Positions 36,130 to 46,542 of a stretch of 64,000 bases of DNA are shown here, one piece after another. The position numbers and the translations under genes are program-made. The first letter of the stretch is position 1. The number at the start of each line of letters is the position of its first letter. Below the pieces are notes generated by a model. The model was not told the origin of the DNA. It made no database searches and was given only the letters and a program-made list of their open reading frames with translations. The stretch comes from Plectrocnemia conspersa (lineage: Eukaryota; Arthropoda; Insecta; Trichoptera; Polycentropodidae), in the NCBI GenBank assembly GCA_009617715.1, contig VTFK01000645.1:1-64000 (forward strand). The letters are read 5' to 3'.

Positions 36130-38100
36130 CTAAATAAAGTGATAAAAAATGTTATATAGACCCTATATTTCCTCATTTGCTATATAATATCATTTGTATA
36201 GCATGCTATTAGATATAACAACCGCCAAACATTTCATCCATTTTAAAAATCTTTTATTTCATTCGATTCTATTGCGAATCAAATGGAACAAAAAAATCTG
36301 CTGTTTTTAAAATCAATGCTTTAGGTTAAAAACAGTGCTATAATTAAGATAATAGTACGTTTATGCATTAGAACCCAAATTATGTTATGTGAATTCTTTT
36401 GAATTTCATTATACTTTATCACTAGATTACACATCATAGATAAACATGTAATACTTTCTTTCCAAGTAAAATATTACATTCATCAACATTATGACTCAAA
36501 GTTTTTTGTTTTTGATAATAACATGCAATATATGTATGTATATGATTATGTACTAAATCAGGAGTAGTCAAGTCTTACACCGCGAAGACATTTTAGATCA
36601 TTAAAAAATATTTATAACTATCTTATGGCCAGAAAAATGATCGAATTCTATGCATATAAATTATTAAACACTGTATATACAATTAAATATACATATATAT
36701 TTACTATCCGGATAATTAGTTTCATTTTATTTTTGTGCTAAATTCACAAAAAAATAAGATTACGTCAAAGACAAATATTTCAGTCATATCCTATGTGTCT
36801 AAAGCAAAGTTAACACAATAGCGCATTTCCACGCACGTGTGTCATAAAATTGAGAGAAATTCGTAAAAATAACAAGCTTTCTTTCTTATCGCTTGTTCGA
36901 CGAAAGTTTTCCTAACAACGACTGACATGTTTTTGTGCCATTGTGTTCGTCTTCATTTCGACTCAAATTTAGTACATAAAGTCATGCGAAAATTATTCCA
37001 AACAATACGGAGCGGCTCTTCTAAACTGTATGTATGTAAAATATAAATAAAAAGTGTTGCATGATTCACGAGTGTGGCAACTCCGATGAATCATTTGCAT
37101 TCAGGAACACGCGAACGAGCCATGAGCGTTCTTGGATTAAAGAGTTCATTTCAGGATTATTAATAATAGAAATATTATTCATAAGCTATGATTGAAACGT
37201 TTCATATTTCAGTGTGACCTCAGCGTCTAGCAAAATATTTGTTTTTAACGTTGATGATTCGCTGTGTTCATATTTCAGAGCATCTTATCTACGGCCTTTG
37301 ACCTAAACAACGCAAATATTTTCCTATTGCATGTAAAATACGCGATAGCAACAATAATCGGGACGTATCTATATAGTTTTTGAAGGCTAATTTCATCGTG
37401 ATTGACGCTTACTATTCGATATTTCGGCAGTGATGCACCTAACATGATCACGAATTCAAAGAAAATTGTTTTTTTAACTAAAATTGCGATAAAACTCGGA
37501 TTTTAAATAATTTATTTGTATATTTATATGCAATGTAGTATTTTTATTTCATTCATAAATTTATTAATTTTAATAGTTTATATTAACTTATAAATAGTCT
37601 CGTATGAATGTTTTATATAAATATATAAATATTATATGTATTTATGTAATATATATATGTATGTAGGAATATCAATATATTTGTATTTAACATATAATTT
37701 TATTTTTTACTATTTTATTTATTTATATTTATATTTTATAAATATAAATGATGTGTATAACATATGTATCTGATGTGTTTATAAATAATATGCATTTCCC
37801 ATTGCAAATACCTTATAGGTATTGTTTCAAATAAAGAAATTTTTAAAAACTCTACCTAACGGTTCATAATATACATTATTATTTTAGGTAATATATTATG
37901 ATTCTAAAATGTTTAGAAAAATCATATAATTTAAAATATTTTTAAAAATATAATAATTTTGAGCGAGTTAAACCACCATAAATTATGGTGTACATAGGAT
38001 AAACGTTACATTTATATCGAAATCCCAACATCAAGACAAAACTACGAGAATAAAGTACAGATGAATACCGCAAAACCACAAAAATGTGTCACACTTTCGA
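36130..38100. other. No recognisable gene
   Basis: AT-rich. Nothing beyond short simple-sequence tracts such as TATGTATGTA near 36530. Confidence 0.55.
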
Positions 38101-38109
38101 TATCGACAA

Positions 38110-38800
38110 TTTTCAGTCGTATAAATAAATATATACGTGTATAGGGTTCATCTCAAATCCATCAAATCTCCATTATGCCCACCGAAGTACCCGTACATAA
38201 AAAATCGCGGAATATTCGCGCTTATCGGCGCTAACCGAAAGGGAAACCGGCGAGCGCAATCAGCTGTTCGCTGCCTATGTATGCCAATTCAAAAATCGAT
38301 ACTCACCGACGACACGAAATTTGGCCGCAAAACGCCCTTTTTTGGTCCACCACTTTTATTTTATTTTTCTAATCTAATCGCCAAACAGCGAAAGCGACGA
38401 AAGCCACAACACAAGTGTCACTGGGTAAAACCGCGTAAATGGCGGATGTTAAACGTCAAATTAAAAAACCTTTCAAAAAACCCGCGGTGTTGCCACTTGT
38501 GAAAATAGTTTGTTGTTTTTTTTATTCTATCGACGCGGTCGAAATCGATCAGAAAAATAATTATTATCGACTGTTTTGCGCGGGCGTGCGTTTGACAGCA
38601 GAGTACGATAGCGAAAGATGACGACGCACACGACCGGCGCGACCGAAGGCTCGCGACAACTGAGCGGATTCGATGAACGACGAAGACATTCAATGTCGGC
38701 ACGCGGGGAACGGAAATCGAACTTATTTAATCGCATACGCGCGAATAAACAAAGATAATAAATTAACGCGTGTGTGGTATTCCCCTTTTGCCCAGATTGA
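38110..38800. promoter_or_regulatory. CpG-rich island, possible promoter
   Basis: The strongest G+C and CpG island outside the strawberry notch promoter (for example GCGCGGGCGTGCG near 38579). Several short frames open on both strands at once (121 codons plus, 94 and 69 codons minus), as happens in CpG-rich non-coding DNA. A TATAAATA at about 38120 precedes it on the plus strand. Possible roles are an untranslated first exon of the Gas2-like gene (minus) or of another gene. Direction is not decidable. Confidence 0.35.
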
Positions 38801-38891
38801 AACTAATTGCATCCCCTTATTTAAATTACAAAATAACAATATTAATTATTACTATAATGAACGATTAATAGATTTTCTAACTAATAACTAA

Positions 38892-41860
38892 AACCCATTT
38901 TTACGCTTGGGCATTATTACAAATAAACATTTAAATTTAGTCATAAAATGTTCTATAATATACTTTTTTTGTATTATTTACATCAGGTTATCGAATCAAC
39001 TATTAATTCCCTGACATCCACCTGGTATAAGATAAAAATGTTTTATAACAATAGTATAAAAAAAATTTAAAAAGGTAATTTTCCGATAAAAAATTACTAC
39101 TATAGAAAAAAATCGAATTAACGGTCTTTGCGTAGCTAACACATTCAAAACATTGAGTAAGCTTATTTTTTAAGAGGACAATTTAAATGAGCAATATATA
39201 AAATAAATGTAGGGTCATTGATGATAGTGGAGTTTTAAGGAAATGCATAAATAGCTTTATTACAAATTCTAATATCCTAGCTACATAAATATTTCTTACA
39301 AATATATAAAATTAAATATTTTTTATCGTATTTTTTTCTTCATGAGGGCTTCGTGAGGTCTTCTGAAAATTCTTACTCCCCAAGCGTGTGTTTATTTCAT
39401 TATATAATATATTATATATGATCCACCACTGAGAGAGAGAATTGAAAATATTTCAAAACAAAACTATTGCATGTATTTTAAATAGAGATAAAATTCATAA
39501 ATTAATAAATATCATAATTAAAAAGACTTAATGTAAAAGAAAAGGTACATATAAAACGTCTTCTTATATAAATAAAATAAGGAATTATTTCCAGAATATT
39601 TTGTATTAATCTACACATGTACACAAATCATAATCACTAGAATATGAATTCAGTACTACGATGTTAAAACATACAGATAACCACTTAAAAAATATAATTA
39701 TTTATAAAACAACTAAAAATCCATCTTTGTGCACAAAAAAATGTATAGTACGCATTTATAAATGTATATATAAATTATATTTAATTTTAATAGTATATCT
39801 ATGTGTATAGTAAATGAGTGTATTAATCATGTTTTATCTTATATAAATAAACATATGAAAACATCATATCCTTATCGACAAATATTTTTTTAACTCAACA
39901 ATAAAATTAAACCGCATTCCGCATGATAAACTTAAATTCCCTTTTAAAGTGTGTTTCGCAACAGAAGTGCATATTTGGTTTTCTTCGAATTTCCCAAAGT
40001 ATGCAAAGCATTTTTCGAAAGTGAGATCATTCAGATATGATCAATATTTTTTGTATGGGCGTTCTTATCGTAATGCTTAAAATCATATTCTTATTGAAAA
40101 CTTTTCAACCATGAAGTAATAAATTTATTAAATTTGTAAAATATATTTATTTTATCTAATTATCAAAATATATATTTCATCATCCGTGTAAATAAGGATA
40201 TAATAGCTTTTTTCTAATCATTGCATATTTAAATCGTAAACATAATTGTATTTTACGGTCGATCGGAAGCAATTAAGTTTTGTAGCACGAACGATCGAAC
40301 CGAAACGGAAAAAAAGGTTTTGTTTCAAAAAAAAATAAAAAAAATCGATTCTCCTACTAAATTTAAAAATAAATTATACTTTTTTTTTATTATGTAATTT
40401 AAAATAATTTTTAAAATAAATATGTTTATCTGATATTTTTATATTTCTATATTACATACATATTTTATACAAAACAATAAACATTGCCATTACAATTAAA
40501 AGTAATTGTAAAATAAATGTAAATCTTTGTAAACTACGTACTTGCAGTATTGATTTTCATTGTGACGGTAAAACAGATCCCTGCACTTTTTATATATTTT
40601 TCTATACCTAATAGCGTCTGACATCTGTGTTTCAGTTGTAAAACCGGATATATTTTTAAATAATAAACTTAAAATTGTTCTTAATTATATCATCGTTGTA
40701 TTAATACAAATATTTATGATAAATAAATCATTAATTTATTATGCACTTCTTCATTACATTATGCGTAGAATATAAATATTTTATATTATTTATAGATTTT
40801 TATTATTATTAAATTGAATACATTGTTACAATAATAATAAAAATATATTTAATAATTTCAAACAAATTAATATTATAATTAAAGGGATGTGTAATATAAT
40901 ACTTAAAATAAAACAACATTTTCATTGAAAGAGTAAAAATATTAATTTAATTAAAAAAACATACATTTATGTAAATCAAATAAAGCAGTATAGTATAATA
41001 AAATATACATTCAATTTATTTGTTCGTATAATTGAAGTTATTTTATTTTATTTTTTTACTCCCGTTCCAAAAAAGCGTTCTATGCACGTAAAAAGGTATT
41101 GGCTCAAAAGCGCGCTGTTTTAGTTCACTCGAGACGATATTGTGTTTCATTTTTACGCTTATATTTGCCCGAGAGCGACAGAGACGCAATATAGCCTCGT
41201 TGTTCGAAAAATATAAAATCCCTGTCGGCGGAACGACGAACTAAAAATCTTCCATTTGTTACATTCTTACATAACCTGCAAATCGATTACGGAACATGCG
41301 CGGTACGATTGTAACACGGTGGTCGAAAAGTACATTATAATACAAGACTTTTGCTCATTATTGAAAACTAATTTATATCATAATAATAATTATAACTATG
41401 TGCATATATGCGTGGGTGCGAGTGAAAATGTATAGATCGATAGGAAATGCGCGTTGATGTTCTGAGTCATTCTTTATCTCTTGCCATCATCGCACTGTGC
41501 ATACAACAATAATATTTAAGTCATCGAATGTATTTCTAAAAAGACTGTGGATACAATGTAATTGCGACTTTTTTACAAACAAGCATTTTACAAAATATTT
41601 ATAGGAACGTTCTATAAATACATACATATTGCATTTTAATTTAATTAATAATTATATTTTAATTTGATATGTTTCTGTTGTATTTTGTAAATTTTTTATA
41701 TATTTTGGTCAAGAATTTGGTTTTTAAAATAGTGATATGTACATTTTTAATTATAGTTTTCTACTTCCTATAGCTCTAATTATTCGGAAAAAACCAAGAT
41801 TTTAGAGAGTTGTTTACAAAAAAGACAAAAAAGAAAAAAATTTACTATATTATACTTGAA
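38892..41860. other. No recognisable gene
   Basis: Very AT-rich. A less AT-rich patch at 41050-41340 has no frame of note. Confidence 0.55.
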
Positions 41861-41870
41861 AGAAAAGCTC

Positions 41871-41943
41871 GAATTTATTACACATATATTAGCACAGCCC
41901 GAATTTATTACACATATATTAACACAGCAATTTATTACACAAC
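41871..41943. repeat. Short tandem repeat, about 30-bp unit
   Basis: GAATTTATTACACATATATT, then A(G/A)CACAGC, present about 2.4 times. It produces the repetitive C-V-I-N reading on the minus strand, which is not a gene. Confidence 0.8.
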
Positions 41944-42279
41944 CTATTATAAGCCGGTTATTATAAAAACGGAATAAATCATACATATTTATTTTACTTT
42001 AATTTTTTTTAAATTGCTACTACATAAAAAAATGCAGAGTTTCGATCCGGAAATCCAGTATTTTTGTCGAAACAAAAACTAGAGCTGAACCAAAAAAATA
42101 TCGGCTAATTTTGATTCGGTCGATGTTCAGGAACGTAGTCACAAAAAATGCAAGCTAAATTATAACAAATTATAATTTTGCAAGAAATCAATTTCAGTCA
42201 TAAATAAACAAGTACAATCGTCTAGTGAAACATTCAATGAAAAAGTAGACAATTTAGAGGATTTTTTTAAGAAGTAAAT

Positions 42280-42545
42280 AATCTACAGATGTGGACATTG
42301 AATTCATATTGAATAACTTTAACCATGTTCATAGATTAGAAAGAAAAAAACTTATTTTAGAATTTTGAGAGAAAAATAACAATACATATCCTCATTTATA
42401 TAAAATTGCGATAGTGGTTTTAGGAGCACTAACAACACAAGTTATTGTTGAAAGGACTTTCTATAATGTTTATTTTGCAAGAAAATCTAAATGATTTAAA
42501 TAAAAACACATTGGAAGATATATCAATAATTGGAGGAAACTTTTA
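42280..42545 (+). pseudogene. hAT transposase C-terminal fragment
   Basis: A frame at about 42376-42490 reads N-T-Y-P-H-L-Y-K-I-A-I-V-V-L-G-A-L-T-T-Q-V-I-V-E-R-T-F, the start of the hAT dimerisation domain (usual form P-x-S-S-x-x-x-E-R-x-F-S). Stops follow at once. Its termini are not identifiable. It lies just outside the separate hAT element that starts at 42601. Confidence 0.7.
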
Positions 42546-42876
42546 TCATTTTTAATTATAAATAAATATACTTAAAAATATTGTATACTTCAACCATGAA
42601 TAGGGATTCCAATCCCGGGCCAAAATTTTGATCCCGGGATTTCGGTATTGCAATTAGTCGATCCCGGGATCCCGGGACCAGTCCCGGGATTATTTTCATG
42701 TTATTTTATCGATAAAAATAATTTAAAATAAATAATACAATATATTTTTACATCTGTTTTTTATAACGTACAATGTATAAAGTACGTATAATTTTAGTCT
42801 TGGACTTAAAATAGAAAATAATGTAATAAAAATAAAAAAGGGAAGGTCTTATATATTTATTTGAGAAGAAAGAAAT

Positions 42877-43337
42877 TGAAGCGGTCGTGGGTTACGCTTC
42901 TGTTTTGTAGTTATCGGCAGTCCGGTTTACGATCTGTGATAGGACGTTTGTACAGCGAACTGTACAAAGTGGCCCTTATGAAATCGTCCGGTACGCTCTT
43001 GACACGTGTTGACTGGGATCCTTCGACAGTCGTCGATATTAAACCTCGAGCGCGTGTCCTGGAGATGGTTGCTCGAACAGGAGGCGAGGTGTAGAATCCG
43101 TGTAGTCCAGTGAGTGTTGCAGTGTCAGAAGTCCTGAGTAGAATGTGTCTAAAGTGAGCTTTTGGCCCCGCCTTATATTCCCGGTCGGGTGCGTTAAGGT
43201 ATCCCCACTCCTCGCGTTGCTTGCGGCTGCGGGAATGCGGCGTCATTGTACGACGCCGCTTAGTTCGGGCGCGCGGCTCAGCGGGACTTCACTTTTGCGT
43301 ATGATGCGTCCCGGACGGTCGTCTCGGGATCGCCATA
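42877..43337 (-). repeat. 3' LTR
   Basis: 461 bp. On the minus strand it starts TATGGCGATCC and ends CGCTTCA. I noticed two differences from the 5' LTR: an A/C substitution near 43141 and a 2-base indel near 43148. The frames on either strand are LTR shadows. Confidence 0.85.
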
Positions 43338-43340
43338 GTA

Positions 43341-43351
43341 CTCCCCCTCTT
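43341..43351 (-). promoter_or_regulatory. Polypurine tract of the LTR element
   Basis: AAGAGGGGGAG on the minus strand, three bases before the 3' LTR as bounded by the shared repeat. Polypurine tracts prime plus-strand synthesis. Confidence 0.65.
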
Positions 43352-43779
43352 AGCAATTTACAGTTGCGAAATTCAACCAAGAGGAGAAATTATGGCTCGT
43401 TCTAATTGATGTGGTCTTCGTGCACAGCGTGGGTCGGCGCAGATGAAGCAGAACCAGATGGTTGATGATTGTGTGGACGTATGTACAGCGAACTGTACAA
43501 AGTGGCCCTTACGAAACTCTCAGCTAACGAAAAAATAGGGGTTCGAGGTCCGTTTGTCACTTGCGCATGACATGGTCCTCCAATGGTGTCCTAATGTGCA
43601 TAGTTCTACCTTAAAATATAAATAATATTATTACTGTAATAAAAAAAATATATTTCAAGATACTGCCTGCGTCGTTGTCTGTATGTGTAGAGCTCGTCTG
43701 TCGTTTTGTTGAAGCTGTTGCTGGATTATCAGTCTTCCAAGCGGTTTGGGAATTTCACTGTTTAGCCAAATCGTGTCTG

Positions 43780-44150
43780 ATTAAGTTTACAGTCGAAACT
43801 TAGACAAAGAATTGGTGTTGCTGTTGGAGATGTGTCTCCAAATAGTGTGCGGAGCTGTGTATGTGGCACTCGGAGGTCCCGGCCGGCTAGGAAGTTCCCA
43901 GCCGCGTCCACAGGAAGCTCTTCGCAGTGGAGTTGCATTGCAGCGGGTCGTCGTTTAGTTTGTGGTTGAAACTGAAACGATCAGTCGGTGCTGCAATCCG
44001 TTGCTAAGTTTATAGTCGAAAATTAGACGGGCGTAGTCGTTGCTGAAGATGTGTCTCCAGACAGTGGGCGGAGCTGTGTATGTGGCACTCGGAGGTCCCG
44101 GCCGGCTAGGAAGTTCCTAGCCGCGTCCACATGAAGCTCTACGCAAGCAT
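43780..44150 (-). repeat. Internal duplication in the LTR element
   Basis: 43795-43920 and 44010-44140 share a block of about 130 bp including GGCACTCGGAGGTCCCGGCC and GGCTAGGAAGTTCC.AGCCGC. This duplicates part of the gag start region. Confidence 0.75.
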
Positions 44151-44211
44151 GTGTGATGGTCATCGTTGCTTGCGGGTTGGTTGAAACACTGGTATTGGCT
44201 GGAGAATCCAT
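44023..44211 (-). pseudogene. gag start of the LTR element
   Basis: A 62-codon frame beginning two bases after the primer-binding site (MDSPANTSVSTNPQATM…). Position and orientation fit the gag start of CsRn1-type elements. It is truncated, with no nucleocapsid zinc knuckle, protease or polymerase in the remaining interior. Confidence 0.6.
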
Positions 44212-44212
44212 C

Positions 44213-44227
44213 GCGTCGGGGTCACCA
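44213..44227 (-). promoter_or_regulatory. tRNA-Trp primer-binding site
   Basis: The plus strand reads GCGTCGGGGTCACCA, which is the 3' end of eukaryotic tRNA-Trp including CCA apart from the first base. The element would prime minus-strand DNA synthesis here. Confidence 0.8.
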
Positions 44228-44228
44228 A

Positions 44229-44687
44229 TGAAGCGGTCGTGGGTTACGCTTCTGTTTTGTAGTTATCGGCAGTCCGGTTTACGATCTGTGATAGGACGTT
44301 TGTACAGCGAACTGTACAAAGTGGCCCTTATGAAATCGTCCGGTACGCTCTTGACACGTGTTGACTGGGATCCTTCGACAGTCGTCGATATTAAACCTCG
44401 AGCGCGTGTCCTGGAGATGGTTGCTCGAACAGGAGGCGAGGTGTAGAATCCGTGTAGTCCAGTGAGTGTTGCAGTGTCAGAAGTCCTGAGTCGAATGTGT
44501 AAAGTGAGCTTTTGGCCCCGCCTTATATTCCCGGTCGGGTGCGTTAAGGTATCCCCACTCCTCGCGTTGCTTGCGGCTGCGGGAATGCGGCGTCATTGTA
44601 CGACGCCGCTTAGTTCGGGCGCGCGGCTCAGCGGGACTTCACTTTTGCGTATGATGCGTCCCGGACGGTCGTCTCGGGATCGCCATA
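44229..44687 (-). repeat. 5' LTR
   Basis: 459 bp, direct repeat of 42877-43337. It is followed on the minus strand by the primer-binding site. Confidence 0.85.
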
Positions 44688-44769
44688 AAATGAACTTTTG
44701 ACAATGTATGCACATAGGTGTATATATGTACATTCATAGACACAATTAATTGAAAACATTATTTTGAAT

Positions 44770-44880
44770 AAAACTCACGAAGTAACATAAAAGCATCAAG
44801 TGTTTTATCATTTAGCCTTGATCTGATTTTGATTCCTAAGCAGCCTGCTGCTGAAAAAGCAAGTTCAGACTCAGCCTCAA
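44770..44880 (-). pseudogene. hAT dimerisation-domain fragment
   Basis: The minus strand reads S-E-S-E-L-A-F-S-A-A-G-C-L-G-I-K-I-R-S-R-L then L-D-A-F-M-L-L-R-E, the conserved core of the hAT C-terminal dimerisation domain. It is the only coding remnant of the host hAT element. Confidence 0.8.
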
Positions 44881-45373
44881 AGATTCACAGATGACACGTG
44901 CAACTCGCGCAAGTTTGTACACGAAATATAACGATGTTGTCAATAATAATTCGATTGTGCTTGATAAATCAACCAATCCGAAAAATTCGGGATTATGTTT
45001 TATAATCCCGGGACTCATCGGGTATTGAAAATCGTTCGGGATCCCGGGATTGGAATCCCTAACCATGAATATACGAATTTTCTTTATTTACATATATTTC
45101 GTTGAATAAATTATATTGTTATCATATACTTGTAATTATTATACCTTTAATTATTATTATTATTTATATTATAATATTGTATAAATTAATATAGTTTGCT
45201 TATAAACAATAGAACAAGTAAAATACTTTAAAATATGGTAGAAAATTAATTTGTAATACAAATAAAAACTTTTAAAAAATAACCACTATTTTTATTTTGT
45301 ATACTTTACTGTAATCGAGAGCCTTTTTTATTTTTTATTAAGGATGTTTTTTTTCTTCAACTTGGCTAAAACG

Positions 45374-45447
45374 GAAAAAATATTATTTAAGAGGCTCTTA
45401 CAACATTTATGAAAAAATATTATTTAAGAGGCTCTTACAACATTTAT
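45374..45447. repeat. Tandem duplication of a 37-bp unit
   Basis: GAAAAAATATTATTTAAGAG followed by GCTCTTACAACATTTAT, twice in succession without mismatch. Confidence 0.9.
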
Positions 45448-45599
45448 AAAAAAATTAACTAACCTAAGCCCGAATGAATTTTAAATTTTTAAACCATTAT
45501 GGAAAATTGCTGGTTGAAAAACTATCATATGTTTTTATTTTTATTTGCCACTTTTTTATTATTTGCATATTTCTACGATAGCATAGTAATAGTTGATAA

Positions 45600-45830
45600 A
45601 TAATACCCGAAAGACCTGGATTATAATACCATATGAACCTTAATTTAATTTCTATCGTTTCTGGAAGATCGGAATTAGTAATTGTTATGAAATTTTATGT
45701 AGGATCATTCATCACAGATTAGGTTTTCTTATAATTTTATTATCTCACAGATGAATATCGTGATTAGCGTCGGCCGGTGAACGTGATTATTTATTAAAAT
45801 CGAGCAAGGTCATCCATATTTGGTATTTTT
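45600..45830 (+). repeat. SINE body, plus orientation
   Basis: Reverse complement of the SINE body at 34720-34860 and 24230-24440 (CACAGATTAGGTTTTC, AATATCGTGA, AAATCGAGCAAGGTC). The head is degraded. Confidence 0.6.
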
Positions 45831-45834
45831 TATT

Positions 45835-45900
45835 TATTTTTTTAGATTAAATTAAGACCATCGTGGCCTAACAGGTTACCCCAATGCGCCACGATGGTCG
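45835..45900 (-). repeat. Jockey-type LINE tail fragment with 3' hairpin
   Basis: Nearly identical to 15455-15518 (GATTAAATTAAGACCATCGT, then GGCCTAACAGG, CCCCAATGCGCCACGATGG). It is the last about 65 bp of the same LINE in minus orientation, a severely 5'-truncated insertion or a SINE tail. Confidence 0.75.
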
Positions 45901-46329
45901 AAAAATGTCTCTGTAATGAGCTACTTAATTTCATGGAGAATATTATATGAACAATTTGTTTTATTTTTTTTAGACTTTTATTTAATATTTAGTCACGACT
46001 TCAGCGATGCACAATATACTTAGTTATTATTATTTTATTTTTTTTAGTATTTATTTCTCGAGGGTCTCGAATCATTTGATTAACGGCAAATGGACTTTTT
46101 TGCAAATCAGAAACAAATTAAAAAGTCGTAATCGTTTGTTGTCATAATATTCACAAAATCGGCCATACACATATATTATTTAGTTTCACAAAAAAAAAAA
46201 AAAATTAGAAAAAATATTTTAAATATGCGAATTTCAAAAGTGTAATATTTCATAAGTAGTCGTAATTGAACGATTTTATAAGTAAAAATATTTATTAATA
46301 AAATAAATATTTAAAATCTAATTTTCATC

Positions 46330-46542
46330 AAGGCGAAAAGAATTCGTAAGCAGGGTGTAGTGTGTACTGGAAGCGACCAAGATGGCGTCGCGGTCGTACG
46401 CTCGCCGTCCGTGATCGTCGTTCGTCGGACGCACCTCAAAGCGCGCGCGCCACCCAGCTCTTTCCCGGGGAGCCCCTGCCATCGGAGACTCTCACGGTCG
46501 CCCCCTCAGCTCCGCCGAGGCCCCTCGAACGGCCTAGTCATG
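46330..46542 (+). promoter_or_regulatory. sno: strawberry notch promoter, 5' UTR and first exon region
   Basis: An abrupt GC- and CpG-rich block in AT-rich DNA, ending in ATG|GTGAGC at 46540-46542. The word CAAGATGGCG at 46378-46387 fits the YY1/Pho-type initiator motif. Upstream ATGs at 46362 (69 codons, out of frame, running past the donor) and 46382 (10 codons) would act as upstream ORFs if the transcript starts before them. The ATG at 46360 is in frame with the splice site and could add 60 arginine- and proline-rich residues. Confidence 0.6.

Larger units (their letters stand above)
42877..44687 (-). mobile_element. CsRn1-like Ty3/gypsy LTR retrotransposon, deleted copy nested in hAT
   Basis: Two direct repeats of about 460 bp (42877-43337 and 44229-44687) are nearly identical and are flanked by AAAT (42873-42876 and 44688-44691). 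On the minus strand the 5' LTR is followed after one base by TGGTGACCCCGACGC, complementary to the 3' end of tRNA-Trp, the primer used by CsRn1-type elements. A polypurine tract (AAGAGGGGGAG) lies next to the 3' LTR. Only the start of gag remains between the LTRs, so pol is deleted. The near identity of the LTRs implies recent insertion. Confidence 0.85.
42601..45061 (-). mobile_element. hAT element with perfect 8-bp target duplication, host of a nested LTR element
   Basis: Ends are TAGGGATTCCAATCCCGGG and its exact inverse. ACCATGAA flanks both sides (42593-42600 and 45062-45069). Inside each end are repeated GATCCCGGGAT words. Removing the LTR element (42877-44687 plus one AAAT) leaves about 650 bp, so the hAT copy is non-autonomous. 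It shares terminal motifs with the element at 29896-30901. Confidence 0.9.

Noticed and set aside
35645..36600. hAT-like termini (CAGGATTGCCCAACTTT near 35651, AGTAGTCAAGTCTTA near 36564)
   Set aside because: The two ends do not form a convincing inverted pair and no target duplication was found.
38137..38502. 121-codon plus-strand frame
   Set aside because: It sits in a CpG-rich island where frames open on both strands. No domain, low confidence in coding, so kept only as a possible promoter region.
41780..41986. 68-codon cysteine-rich minus-strand frame
   Set aside because: The C-V-I-N pattern is simply the translation of a 30-bp tandem repeat.
42861..43246. Open frames of 77-111 codons in both orientations, repeated at 44153-44446
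   Set aside because: They lie inside the two LTRs of the gypsy-type element. The repetition comes from the LTR pair and not from a duplicated gene.
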